Part shown: positions 46,490-60,539 of the stretch, piece after piece
How the letters are laid out: each line of letters starts with the position of its first letter
Position numbering within the stretch: the stretch's first letter is position 1
Source of the DNA: Nemertoderma westbladi
Lineage: Eukaryota > Xenacoelomorpha > Nemertodermatida > Nemertodermatidae
NCBI GenBank assembly: GCA_032718475.1
Contig: JAUCBJ010001728.1
Location: 1-64,000 of the forward strand
Reading direction: 5' to 3'
DNA: 64,000 bases
Position numbers and translations under genes: made by a program
The notes under the pieces: generated by a model
The model's database searches: none
What the model was told of the DNA's origin: nothing
Seen by the model: the letters and a program-made list of their open reading frames with translations, nothing else

Positions 46490-49400
46490 GGAGTAGGGAC
46501 GGAACGTAGAGGCATTCATAGTAAATGTATGGAGTAGGGAAAGAAGAACGTAGAGGCATTCATAGTAAATGTATGGAGGAGGGAATGAAGATCGTAGAGG
46601 CATTCATAGTAAATGTATGGAGGAGGGACGGAACGTAGAGGCATTCATAGTAAATGTATGGAGTAGGGACGGAACGTAGAGGCATTCATAGTAAATGTAT
46701 GGAGGAGGGAATGAAGATCGTAGAGGCATTCATAGTAAATGTATGGAGGAGGGACGGAACGTAGAGGCATTCATAGTAAATGTATGGAGTAGGGACGGAA
46801 CGTAGAGGCATTCATAGTAAATGTATGGAGGAGGGAAAGAACGTAGAGGCATTCATAGTAAATGTATGGAGTAGGGAAAGAACGTAGAGGCATTCATAGT
46901 AAATGTATGGAGGAGGGACGGAACGTAGAGGCATTCATAGTAAATGTATGGAGTAGGGACGGAACGTAGAGGCATTCATAGTAAATGTATGGAGTAGGGA
47001 AAGAAGAACGTAGAGGCATTCATAGTAAATGTATGGAGTAGGGAAAGAACGTAGAGGCATTCATAGTAAATGTATGGAGGAGGGACGGAGCGTAGAGGCA
47101 TTCATAGTAAATGTATGGAGTAGGGACGGAACGTAGAGGCATTCATAGTAAATGTATGGAGTAGGGAAAGAAGAACGTAGAGGCATTCATAGTAAATGTA
47201 TGGAGTAGGGAAAGAACGTAGAGGCATTCATAATAAATGTATGGAGGAGGGACGGAACGTAGAGGCATTCATAGTAAATGTATGGAGGAGGGACGGAGCG
47301 TAGAGGCATTCATAGTAAATGTATGGAGTAGGGACGGAACGTAGAGGCATTCATAGTAAATGTATGGAGTAGGGAAAGAAGAACGTAGAGGCATTCATAG
47401 TAAATGTATGGAGTAGGGAAAGAAGAACGTAGAGGCATTCATAGTAAATGTATGGAGTAGGGAAAGAACGTAGAGGCATTCATAATAAATGTATGGAGGA
47501 GGGACGGAACGTAGAGGCATTCATAGTAAATGTATGGAGTAGGGAAAGAAGAACGTAGAGGCATTCATAGTAAATGTATGGAGTAGGGAAAGAACGTAGA
47601 GGCATTCATAATAAATGTATGGAGGAGGGACGGAACGTAGAGGCATTCATAGTAAATGTATGGAGGAGGGACGGAGCGTAGAGGCATTCATAGTAAATGT
47701 ATGGAGTAGGGACGGAACGTAGAGGCATTCATAGTAAATGTATGGAGTAGGGAAAGAAGAACGTAGAGGCATTCATAGTAAATGTATGGAGTAGGGAAAG
47801 AACGTAGAGGCATTCATAGTAAATGTATGGAGTAGGGAGAGAACGTAGAGGCATTCATAGTAAATGTATGGAGTAGGGAGAGAACGTAGAGGCATTCATA
47901 GTAAATGTATGGAGTAGGGACGGAACGTAGAGGCATTCATAGTAAATGTATGGAGTAGGGAAAGAAGAACGTAGAGGCATTCATAGTAAATGTATGGAGG
48001 AGGGACGGAACGTAGAGGCATTCATAGTAAATGTATGGAGTAGGGAAAGAACGTAGAGGCATTCATAGTAAATGTATGGAGGAGGGACGGAACGTAGAGG
48101 CATTCATAGTAAATGTATGGAGGAGGGACGGAACGTAGAGGCATTCATAGTAAATGTATGGAGGAGGGAAAGAACGTAGAGGCATTCATAGTAAATGTAT
48201 GGAGTAGGGAAAGAACGTAGAGGCATTCATAGTAAATGTATGGAGGAGGGACGGAACGTAGAGGCATTCATAGTAAATGTATGGAGTAGGGACGGAACGT
48301 AGAGGCATTCATAGTAAATGTATGGAGTAGGGAAAGAAGAACGTAGAGGCATTCATAGTAAATGTATGGAGTAGGGAAAGAACGTAGAGGCATTCATAGT
48401 AAATGTATGGAGGAGGGACGGAGCGTAGAGGCATTCATAGTAAATGTATGGAGTAGGGACGGAACGTAGAGGCATTCATAGTAAATGTATGGAGTAGGGA
48501 AAGAAGAACGTAGAGGCATTCATAGTAAATGTATGGAGTAGGGAAAGAACGTAGAGGCATTCATAATAAATGTATGGAGGAGGGACGGAACGTAGAGGCA
48601 TTCATAGTAAATGTATGGAGGAGGGACGGAGCGTAGAGGCATTCATAGTAAATGTATGGAGTAGGGACGGAACGTAGAGGCATTCATAGTAAATGTATGG
48701 AGTAGGGAAAGAAGAACGTAGAGGCATTCATAGTAAATGTATGGAGTAGGGAAAGAACGTAGAGGCATTCATAATAAATGTATGGAGGAGGGACGGAACG
48801 TAGAGGCATTCATAGTAAATGTATGGAGTAGGGACGGAACGTAGAGGCATTCATAGTAAATGTATGGAGTAGGGAAAGAAGAACGTAGAGGCATTCATAG
48901 TAAATGTATGGAGTAGGGAAAGAACGTAGAGGCATTCATAGTAAATGTATGGAGGAGGGACGGAGCGTAGAGGCATTCATAGTAAATGTATGGAGGAGGG
49001 AAGGAAGAACGTAGAGGCATTCATAGTAAATGTATGGAGGAGGGACGGAGCGTAGAGGCATTCATAGTAAATGTATGGAGTAGGGACGGAACGTAGAGGC
49101 ATTCATAGTAAATGTATGGAGTAGGGAAAGAAGAACGTAGAGGCATTCATAGTAAATGTATGGAGTAGGGAAAGAACGTAGAGGCATTCATAATAAATGT
49201 ATGGAGGAGGGACGGAACGTAGAGGCATTCATAGTAAATGTATGGAGTAGGGACGGAACGTAGAGGCATTCATAGTAAATGTATGGAGGAGGGACGGAGC
49301 GTAGAGGCATTCATAGTAAATGTATGGAGTAGGGACGGAACGTAGAGGCATTCATAGTAAATGTATGGAGTAGGGAAAGAAGAACGTAGAGGCATTCATA

Positions 49401-52400
49401 GTAAATGTATGGAGTAGGGAAAGAACGTAGAGGCATTCATAATAAATGTATGGAGGAGGGACGGAACGTAGAGGCATTCATAGTAAATGTATGGAGTAGG
49501 GACGGAACGTAGAGGCATTCATAGTAAATGTATGGAGTAGGGAAAGAAGAACGTAGAGGCATTCATAGTAAATGTATGGAGTAGGGAAAGAACGTAGAGG
49601 CATTCATAGTAAATGTATGGAGGAGGGACGGAGCGTAGAGGCATTCATAGTAAATGTATGGAGGAGGGAAGGAAGAACGTAGAGGCATTCATAGTAAATG
49701 TATGGAGTAGGGAAAGAACGTAGAGGCATTCATAATAAATGTATGGAGGAGGGACGGAACGTAGAGGCATTCATAGTAAATGTATGGAGTAGGGACGGAA
49801 CGTAGAGGCATTCATAGTAAATGTATGGAGTAGGGAAAGAAGAACGTAGAGGCATTCATAGTAAATGTATGGAGTAGGGAAAGAACGTAGAGGCATTCAT
49901 AGTAAATGTATGGAGGAGGGACGGAGCGTAGAGGCATTCATAGTAAATGTATGGAGGAGGGAAGGAAGAACGTAGAGGCATTCATAGTAAATGTATGGAG
50001 TAGGGAAAGAACGTAGAGGCATTCATAGTAAATGTATGGAGTAGGGAAAGAACGTAGAGGCATTCATAGTAAATGTATGGAGGAGGGAAAGATCGTAGAG
50101 GCATTCATAGTAAATGTATGGAGTAGGGAAAGAACGTAGAGGCATTCATAGTAAATGTATGGAGGAGGGACGGAGCGTAGAGGCATTCATAGTAAATGTA
50201 TGGAGTAGGGACGGAACGTAGAGGCATTCATAGTAAATGTATGGAGTAGGGAAAGAAGAACGTAGAGGCATTCATAGTAAATGTATGGAGTAGGGAAAGA
50301 ACGTAGAGGCATTCATAATAAATGTATGGAGGAGGGACGGAACGTAGAGGCATTCATAGTAAATGTATGGAGTAGGGACGGAACGTAGAGGCATTCATAG
50401 TAAATGTATGGAGTAGGGAAAGAAGAACGTAGAGGCATTCATAGTAAATGTATGGAGTAGGGAAAGAACGTAGAGGCATTCATAGTAAATGTATGGAGGA
50501 GGGACGGAGCGTAGAGGCATTCATAGTAAATGTATGGAGGAGGGAAGGAAGAACGTAGAGGCATTCATAGTAAATGTATGGAGTAGGGAAAGAACGTAGA
50601 GGCATTCATAGTAAATGTATGGAGTAGGGAAAGAACGTAGAGGCATTCATAGTAAATGTATGGAGTAGGGAGAGAACGTAGAGGCATTCATAGTAAATGT
50701 ATGGAGTAGGGAGAGAACGTAGAGGCATTCATAGTAAATGTATGGAGTAGGGACGGAACGTAGAGGCATTCATAGTAAATGTATGGAGTAGGGAAAGAAG
50801 AACGTAGAGGCATTCATAGTAAATGTATGGAGGAGGGACGGAACGTAGAGGCATTCATAGTAAATGTATGGAGTAGGGAAAGAAGAACGTAGAGGCATTC
50901 ATAGTAAATGTATGGAGTAGGGAAAGAACGTAGAGGCATTCATAGTAAATGTATGGAGGAGGGACGGAGCGTAGAGGCATTCATAGTAAATGTATGGAGG
51001 AGGGAAAGAACGTAGAGGCATTCATAGTAAATGTATGGAGTAGGGAAAGAACGTAGAGGCATTCATAGTAAATGTATGGAGGAGGGAAAGAACGTAGAGG
51101 CATTCATAGTAAATGTATGGAGGAGGGACGGAACGTAGAGGCATTCATAGTAAATGTATGGAGTAGGGACGGAACGTAGAGGCATTCATAGTAAATGTAT
51201 GGAGTAGGGAAAGAAGAACGTAGAGGCATTCATAGTAAATGTATGGAGTAGGGAAAGAACGTAGAGGCATTCATAGTAAATGTATGGAGGAGGGACGGAG
51301 CGTAGAGGCATTCATAGTAAATGTATGGAGGAGGGAAAGAACGTAGAGGCATTCATAGTAAATGTATGGAGTAGGGAAAGAACGTAGAGGCATTCATAGT
51401 AAATGTATGGAGGAGGGACGGAGCGTAGAGGCATTCATAGTAAATGTATGGAGGAGGGAAAGAACGTAGAGGCATTCATAGTAAATGTATGGAGGAGGGA
51501 CGGAGCGTAGAGGCATTCATAGTAAATGTATGGAGGAGGGAAAGAACGTAGAGGCATTCATAGTAAATGTATGGAGTAGGGAAAGAACGTAGAGGCATTC
51601 ATAGTAAATGTATGGAGTAGGGAAAGAACGTAGAGGCATTCATAGTAAATGTATGGAGTAGGGAGAGAACGTAGAGGCATTCATAGTAAATGTATGGAGT
51701 AGGGAGAGAACGTAGAGGCATTCATAGTAAATGTATGGAGTAGGGACGGAACGTAGAGGCATTCATAGTAAATGTATGGAGTAGGGAGAGAACGTAGAGG
51801 CATTCATAGTAAATGTATGGAGTAGGGAAAGAAGAACGTAGAGGCATTCATAGTAAATGTATGGAGTAGGGAAAGAAGAACGTAGAGGCATTCATAGTAA
51901 ATGTATGGAGTAGGGACGGAACGTAGAGGCATTCATAGTAAATGTATGGAGGAGGGACGGAACGTAGAGGCATTCATAGTAAATGTATGGAGTAGGGACG
52001 GAACGTAGAGGCATTCATAGTAAATGTATGGAGTAGGGAAAGAAGAACGTAGAGGCATTCATAGTAAATGTATGGAGTAGGGAAAGAACGTAGAGGCATT
52101 CATAGTAAATGTATGGAGGAGGGACGGAGCGTAGAGGCATTCATAGTAAATGTATGGAGTAGGGAAAGAACGTAGAGGCATTCATAGTAAATGTATGGAG
52201 TAGGGAAAGAAGAACGTAGAGGCATTCATAGTAAATGTATGGAGTAGGGACGGAACGTAGAGGCATTCATAGTAAATGTATGGAGTAGGGAAAGAAGAAC
52301 GTAGAGGCATTCATAGTAAATGTATGGAGTAGGGACGGAACGTAGAGGCATTCATAGTAAATGTATGGAGTAGGGAAAGAAGAACGTAGAGGCATTCATA

Positions 52401-55400
52401 GTAAATGTATGGAGTAGGGAAAGAACGTAGAGGCATTCATAGTAAATGTATGGAGTAGGGAAAGAAGAACGTAGAGGCATTCATAGTAAATGTATGGAGT
52501 AGGGACGGAACGTAGAGGCATTCATAGTAAATGTATGGAGTAGGGAAAGAAGAACGTAGAGGCATTCATAGTAAATGTATGGAGTAGGGACGGAACGTAG
52601 AGGCATTCATAGTAAATGTATGGAGTAGGGAAAGAAGAACGTAGAGGCATTCATAGTAAATGTATGGAGTAGGGACGGAACGTAGAGGCATTCATAGTAA
52701 ATGTATGGAGTAGGGAAAGAAGAACGTAGAGGCATTCATAGTAAATGTATGGAGTAGGGACGGAACGTAGAGGCATTCATAGTAAATGTATGGAGGAGGG
52801 ACGGAACGTAGAGGCATTCATAGTAAATGTATGGAGTAGGGACGGAACGTAGAGGCATTCATAGTAAATGTATGGAGTAGGGAAAGAAGAACGTAGAGGC
52901 ATTCATAGTAAATGTATGGAGTAGGGACGGAACGTAGAGGCATTCATAGTAAATGTATGGAGGAGGGACGGAACGTAGAGGCATTCATAGTAAATGTATG
53001 GAGTAGGGACGGAACGTAGAGGCATTCATAGTAAATGTATGGAGTAGGGAAAGAAGAACGTAGAGGCATTCATAGTAAATGTATGGAGTAGGGAAAGAAC
53101 GTAGAGGCATTCATAGTAAATGTATGGAGGAGGGACGGAGCGTAGAGGCATTCATAGTAAATGTATGGAGTAGGGAAAGAACGTAGAGGCATTCATAGTA
53201 AATGTATGGAGTAGGGAAAGAACGTAGAGGCATTCATAGTAAATGTATGGAGGAGGGAAAGAACGTAGAGGCATTCATAGTAAATGTATGGAGTAGGGAA
53301 AGAACGTAGAGGCATTCATAGTAAATGTATGGAGTAGGGAGAGAACGTAGAGGCATTCATAGTAAATGTATGGAGTAGGGAAAGAAGAACGTAGAGGCAT
53401 TCATAGTAAATGTATGGAGTAGGGAAAGAACGTAGAGGCATTCATAGTAAATGTATGGAGGAGGGACGGAGCGTAGAGGCATTCATAGTAAATGTATGGA
53501 GTAGGGAAAGAACGTAGAGGCATTCATAGTAAATGTATGGAGTAGGGAAAGAACGTAGAGGCATTCATAGTAAATGTATGGAGGAGGGAAAGAACGTAGA
53601 GGCATTCATAGTAAATGTATGGAGTAGGGAAAGAACGTAGAGGCATTCATAGTAAATGTATGGAGTAGGGAGAGAACGTAGAGGCATTCATAGTAAATGT
53701 ATGGAGTAGGGAGAGAACGTAGAGGCATTCATAGTAAATGTATGGAGTAGGGACGGAACGTAGAGGCATTCATAGTAAATGTATGGAGTAGGGAAAGAAG
53801 AACGTAGAGGCATTCATAGTAAATGTATGGAGTAGGGACGGAACGTAGAGGCATTCATAGTAAATGTATGGAGGAGGGAAAGAACGTAGAGGCATTCATA
53901 GTAAATGTATGGAGTAGGGACGGAACGTAGAGGCATTCATAGTAAATGTATGGAGGAGGGACGGAACGTAGAGGCATTCATAGTAAATGTATGGAGTAGG
54001 GACGGAACGTAGAGGCATTCATAGTAAATGTATGGAGTAGGGAAAGAAGAACGTAGAGGCATTCATAGTAAATGTATGGAGTAGGGAAAGAACGTAGAGG
54101 CATTCATAGTAAATGTATGGAGGAGGGACGGAGCGTAGAGGCATTCATAGTAAATGTATGGAGGAGGGAAGGAAGAACGTAGAGGCATTCATAGTAAATG
54201 TATGGAGTAGGGAGAGAACGTAGAGGCATTCATAGTAAATGTATGGAGGAGGGACGGAACGTAGAGGCATTCATAGTAAATGTATGGAGTAGGGACGGAA
54301 CGTAGAGGCATTCATAGTAAATGTATGGAGGAGGGACGGAGCGTAGAGGCATTCATAGTAAATGTATGGAGGAGGGAAGGAAGAACGTAGAGGCATTCAT
54401 AGTAAATGTATGGAGGAGGGACGGAGCGTAGAGGCATTCATAGTAAATGTATGGAGGAGGGAAGGAAGAACGTAGAGGCATTCATAGTAAATGTATGGAG
54501 GAGGGACGGAGCGTAGAGGCATTCATAGTAAATGTATGGAGGAGGGAAGGAAGAACGTAGAGGCATTCATAGTAAATGTATGGAGTAGGGAAAGAACGTA
54601 GAGGCATTCATAGTAAATGTATGGAGGAGGGACGGAGCGTAGAGGCATTCATAGTAAATGTATGGAGGAGGGAAAGAACGTAGAGGCATTCATAGTAAAT
54701 GTATGGAGGAGGGACGGAGCGTAGAGGCATTCATAGTAAATGTATGGAGGAGGGAAAGAACGTAGAGGCATTCATAGTAAATGTATGGAGTAGGGAAAGA
54801 ACGTAGAGGCATTCATAGTAAATGTATGGAGTAGGGAGAGAACGTAGAGGCATTCATAGTAAATGTATGGAGTAGGGAGAGAACGTAGAGGCATTCATAG
54901 TAAATGTATGGAGTAGGGACGGAACGTAGAGGCATTCATAGTAAATGTATGGAGTAGGGAAAGAACGTAGAGGCATTCATAGTAAATGTATGGAGTAGGG
55001 AAAGAACGTAGAGGCATTCATAGTAAATGTATGGAGGAGGGACGGAACGTAGAGGCATTCATAGTAAATGTATGGAGTAGGGACGGAACGTAGAGGCATT
55101 CATAGTAAATGTATGGAGTAGGGAAAGAAGAACGTAGAGGCATTCATAGTAAATGTATGGAGTAGGGAAAGAACGTAGAGGCATTCATAGTAAATGTATG
55201 GAGGAGGGACGGAGCGTAGAGGCATTCATAGTAAATGTATGGAGGAGGGAAGGAAGAACGTAGAGGCATTCATAGTAAATGTATGGAGTAGGGAGAGAAC
55301 GTAGAGGCATTCATAGTAAATGTATGGAGGAGGGACGGAACGTAGAGGCATTCATAGTAAATGTATGGAGTAGGGACGGAACGTAGAGGCATTCATAGTA

Positions 55401-56520
55401 AATGTATGGAGTAGGGAAAGAAGAACGTAGAGGCATTCATAGTAAATGTATGGAGTAGGGAAAGAACGTAGAGGCATTCATAGTAAATGTATGGAGGAGG
55501 GACGGAGCGTAGAGGCATTCATAGTAAATGTATGGAGGAGGGAAAGAACGTAGAGGCATTCATAGTAAATGTATGGAGGAGGGACGGAGCGTAGAGGCAT
55601 TCATAGTAAATGTATGGAGGAGGGAAAGAACGTAGAGGCATTCATAGTAAATGTATGGAGTAGGGAAAGAACGTAGAGGCATTCATAGTAAATGTATGGA
55701 GTAGGGAGAGAACGTAGAGGCATTCATAGTAAATGTATGGAGTAGGGAGAGAACGTAGAGGCATTCATAGTAAATGTATGGAGTAGGGACGGAACGTAGA
55801 GGCATTCATAGTAAATGTATGGAGTAGGGAGAGAACGTAGAGGCATTCATAGTAAATGTATGGAGGAGGGACGGAACGTAGAGGCATTCATAGTAAATGT
55901 ATGGAGTAGGGACGGAGCGTAGAGGCATTCATAGTAAATGTATGGAGTAGGGAAAGAACGTAGAGGCATTCATAGTAAATGTATGGAGTAGGGAAAGAAC
56001 GTAGAGGCATTCATAGTAAATGTATGGAGGAGGGAAAGAACGTAGAGGCATTCATAGTAAATGTATGGAGTAGGGAAAGAACGTAGAGGCATTCATAGTA
56101 AATGTATGGAGTAGGGAGAGAACGTAGAGGCATTCATAGTAAATGTATGGAGTAGGGAGAGAACGTAGAGGCATTCATAGTAAATGTATGGAGTAGGGAC
56201 GGAACGTAGAGGCATTCATAGTAAATGTATGGAGTAGGGAAAGAAGAACGTAGAGGCATTCATAGTAAATGTATGGAGGAGGGACGGAACGTAGAGGCAT
56301 TCATAGTAAATGTATGGAGTAGGGACGGAACGTAGAGGCATTCATAGTAAATGTATGGAGTAGGGAAAGAAGAACGTAGAGGCATTCATAGTAAATGTAT
56401 GGAGTAGGGAAAGAACGTAGAGGCATTCATAGTAAATGTATGGAGGAGGGACGGAGCGTAGAGGCATTCATAGTAAATGTATGGAGGAGGGAAGGAAGAA
56501 CGTAGAGGCATTCATAGTAA
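46490..56520 (+). repeat. Domain marked by ACGGAGC, AAAGAAGAAC and CATAATAAA monomers
   Basis: GAGGG-ACGGAGC monomers occur almost only here. CATAATAAA monomers occur nine times between 47.23 and 50.32 kb, and otherwise only near 9357 and 11831. A frequent order is ACGGAAC, AAAGAAGAAC, AAAGAAC, ACGGAGC. The flanks at about 40-46 kb and 56.5-64 kb resemble each other instead, so this domain looks like a separate expansion between two related flanks. Confidence 0.82.
52200..52785 (+). repeat. 85-bp dimeric higher-order repeat
   Basis: Mostly alternating TAGGG-AAAGAAGAAC (44 bp) and TAGGG-ACGGAAC (41 bp); one step uses AAAGAAC instead of ACGGAAC. The AGAAGAACG mark falls at 52208, 52293, 52378, 52463, 52548, 52633 and 52718, which is exact 85-bp steps. 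A second 85-bp dimer (ACGGAGC with AAGGAAGAAC) occurs at about 54330-54570. Confidence 0.92.
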
Positions 56521-58229
56521 ATGTATGGAGTAGGGAAAGAACGTAGAGGCATTCATAGTAAATGTATGGAGTAGGGAAAGAACGTAGAGGCATTCATAGT
56601 AAATGTATGGAGTAGGGAAAGAACGTAGAGGCATTCATAGTAAATGTATGGAGTAGGGAAAGAACGTAGAGGCATTCATAGTAAATGTATGGAGTAGGGA
56701 AAGAACGTAGAGGCATTCATAGTAAATGTATGGAGTAGGGAAAGAACGTAGAGGCATTCATAGTAAATGTATGGAGTAGGGAAAGAACGTAGAGGCATTC
56801 ATAGTAAATGTATGGAGTAGGGAAAGAACGTAGAGGCATTCATAGTAAATGTATGGAGTAGGGAGAGAACGTAGAGGCATTCATAGTAAATGTATGGAGT
56901 AGGGAGAGAACGTAGAGGCATTCATAGTAAATGTATGGAGTAGGGAGAGAACGTAGAGGAATTCATAGTAAATGTATGGAGGAGGGAATGAAGATCGTAG
57001 AGGCATTCATAGTAAATGTATGGAGTAGGGAGAGAACGTAGAGGCATTCATAGTAAATGTATGGAGTAGGGAGAGAACGTAGAGGCATTCATAGTAAATG
57101 TATGGAGTAGGGAAAGAACGTAGAGGCATTCATAGTAAATGTATGGAGTAGGGAAAGAAGATCGTAGAGGCATTCATAGTAAATGTATGGAGGAGGGAAT
57201 GAAGATCGTAGAGGCATTCATAGTAAATGTATGGAGGAGGGAATGAAGATCGTAGAGGCATTCATAGTAAATGTATGGAGTAGGGAGAGAACGTAGAGGC
57301 ATTCATAGTAAATGTATGGAGTAGGGAAAGAACGTAGAGGCATTCATAGTAAATGTATGGAGGAGGGAATGAAGATCGTAGAGGCATTCATAGTAAATGT
57401 ATGGAGTAGGGAGAGAACGTAGAGGCATTCATAGTAAATGTATGGAGTAGGGAAAGAACGTAGAGGCATTCATAGTAAATGTATGGAGTAGGGAAAGAAC
57501 GTAGAGGCATTCATAGTAAATGTATGGAGTAGGGAAAGAACGTAGAGGCATTCATAGTAAATGTATGGAGTAGGGAAAGAACGTAGAGGCATTCATAGTA
57601 AATGTATGGAGTAGGGAAAGAACGTAGAGGCATTCATAGTAAATGTATGGAGGAGGGAATGAAGATCGTAGAGGCATTCATAGTAAATGTATGGAGTAGG
57701 GAGAGAACGTAGAGGCATTCATAGTAAATGTATGGAGTAGGGAAAGAACGTAGAGGCATTCATAGTAAATGTATGGAGTAGGGAAAGAACGTAGAGGCAT
57801 TCATAGTAAATGTATGGAGTAGGGAAAGAACGTAGAGGCATTCATAGTAAATGTATGGAGTAGGGAAAGAAGATCGTAGAGGCATTCATAGTAAATGTAT
57901 GGAGTAGGGAGAGAACGTAGAGGCATTCATAGTAAATGTATGGAGTAGGGAGAGAACGTAGAGGCATTCATAGTAAATGTATGGAGTAGGGAAAGAACGT
58001 AGATGCATTCATAGTAAATGTATGGAGTAGGGAGAGAACGTAGAGGCATTCATAGTAAATGTATGGAGTAGGGAGAGAACGTAGAGGAATTCATAGTAAA
58101 TGTATGGAGTAGGGAAAGAACGTAGAGGCATTCATAGTAAATGTATGGAGTAGGGAAAGAAGATCGTAGAGGCATTCATAGTAAATGTATGGAGTAGGGA
58201 GAGAACGTAGAGGCATTCATAGTAAATGT

Positions 58230-59290
58230 ATGGAGTAGGGAGAGAACGTAGAGGAATTCATAGTAAATGTATGGAGGAGGGAATGAAGATCGTAGAGGCA
58301 TTCATAGTAAATGTATGGAGGAGGGAAAGAACGTTGAGGCATTCATAGTAAATGTATGGAGTAGGGAGAGAACGTAGAGGCATTCATAGTAAATGTATGG
58401 AGTAGGGAGAGAACGTAGAGGCATTCGTAGTAAATGTATGGAGTAGGGAAAGAAGATCGTAGAGGCATTCATAGTAAATGTATGGAGTAGGGAGAGAACG
58501 TAGAGGCATTCATAGTAAATGTATGGAGTAGGGAGAGAACGTAGAGGCATTCATAGTAAATGTATGGAGTAGGGAGAGAACGTAGAGGCATTCATAGTAA
58601 ATGTATGGAGTAGGGAGAGAACGTAGAGGCATTCATAGTAAATGTATGGAGTAGGGAGAGAACGTATAGGCATTCATAGTAAATGTATGGAGTAGGGAGA
58701 GAACGTAGAGGCATTCATAGTAAATGTATGGAGTAGGGAGAGAACGTAGAGGCATTCATAGTAAATGTATGGAGTAGGGAGAGAACGTAGAGGCATTCAT
58801 AGTAAATGTATGGAGTAGGGAGAGAACGTAGAGGCATTCATAGTAAATGTATGGAGTAGGGAGAGAACGTAGAGGCATTCATAGTAAATGTATGGAGTAG
58901 GGAGAGAACGTAGAGGCATTCATAGTAAATGTATGGAGTAGGGAAAGAAGATCGTAGAGGCATTCATAGTAAATGTATGGAGGAGGGAATGAAGATCGTA
59001 GAGGCATTCATAGTAAATGTATGGAGTAGGGAAAGAACGTAGAGGCATTCATAGTAAATGTATGGAGGAGGGAAAGAACGTAGAGGCATTCATAGTAAAT
59101 GTATGGAGGAGGGAATGAAGATCGTAGAGGCATTCATAGTAAATGTATGGAGGAGGGAAAGAACGTAGAGGCATTCATAGTAAATGTATGGAGGAGGGAA
59201 AGATCGTAGAGGCATTCATAGTAAATGTATGGAGGAGGGAATGAAGATCGTAGAGGCATTCATAGTAAATGTATGGAGTAGGTAGAGAAC
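58230..59290 (+). repeat. Second copy of the 15.34-kb-spaced duplication
   Basis: Partner of 42890-43950. It differs by a longer run of AGAGAAC monomers, single changes (GTTGAGG near 58334, GTATAGG near 58665, GAATTC near 58254) and two extra monomers before the GGTAGAGAAC mark. Confidence 0.85.
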
Positions 59291-60539
59291 GTAGAGGCAT
59301 TCATAGTAAATGTATGGAGGAGGGAATGAAGATCGTAGAGGCATTCATAGTAAATGTATGGAGGAGGGAAAGATCGTAGAGGCATTCATAGTAAATGTAT
59401 GGAGTAGGGAAAGAACGTAGAGGCATTCATAGTAAATGTATGGAGGAGGGAATGAAGATCGTAGAGGCATTCATAGTAAATGTATGGAGGAGGGAAAGAA
59501 CGTAGAGGCATTCATAGTAAATGTATGGAGTAGGGAGAGAACGTAGAGGAATTCATAGTAAATGTATGGAGTAGGGAAAGAACGTAGAGGCATTCATAGT
59601 AAATGTATGGAGGAGGGAATGAAGATCGTAGAGGCATTCATAGTAAATGTATGGAGGAGGGAAAGAACGTAGAGGCATTCATAGTAAATGTATGGAGGAG
59701 GGAAAGATCGTAGAGGCATTCATAGTAAATGTATGGAGGAGGGAATGAAGATCGTAGAGGCATTCATAGTAAATGTATGGAGTAGGGAAAGAACGTAGAG
59801 GCATTCATAGTAAATGTATGGAGGAGGGAATGAAGATCGTAGAGGCATTCATAGTAAATGTATGGAGGAGGGAAAGAACGTAGAGGCATTCATAGTAAAT
59901 GTATGGAGGAGGGAAAGAACGTAGAGGCATTCATAGTAAATGTATGGAGTAGGGAAAGAACGTAGAGGCATTCATAGTAAATGTATGGAGGAGGGAAAGA
60001 TCGTAGAGGCATTCATAGTAAATGTATGGAGGAGGGAATGAAGATCGTAGAGGCATTCATAGTAAATGTATGGAGGAGGGAAAGAACGTAGAGGCATTCA
60101 TAGTAAATGTATGGAGGAGGGAATGAAGATCGTAGAGGCATTCATAGTAAATGTATGGAGGAGGGAAAGAACGTAGAGGCATTCATAGTAAATGTATGGA
60201 GGAGGGAAAGAACGTAGAGGCATTCATAGTAAATGTATGGAGGAGGGAATGAAGATCGTAGAGGCATTCATAGTAAATGTATGGAGTAGGGAAAGAACGT
60301 AGAGGCATTCATAGTAAATGTATGGAGGAGGGAATGAAGATCGTAGAGGCATTCATAGTAAATGTATGGAGGAGGGAAAGAACGTAGAGGCATTCATAGT
60401 AAATGTATGGAGGAGGGAAAGAACGTAGAGGCATTCATAGTAAATGTATGGAGGAGGGAATGAAGATCGTAGAGGCATTCATAGTAAATGTATGGAGGAG
60501 GGAAAGAACGTAGAGGCATTCATAGTAAATGTATGGAGG

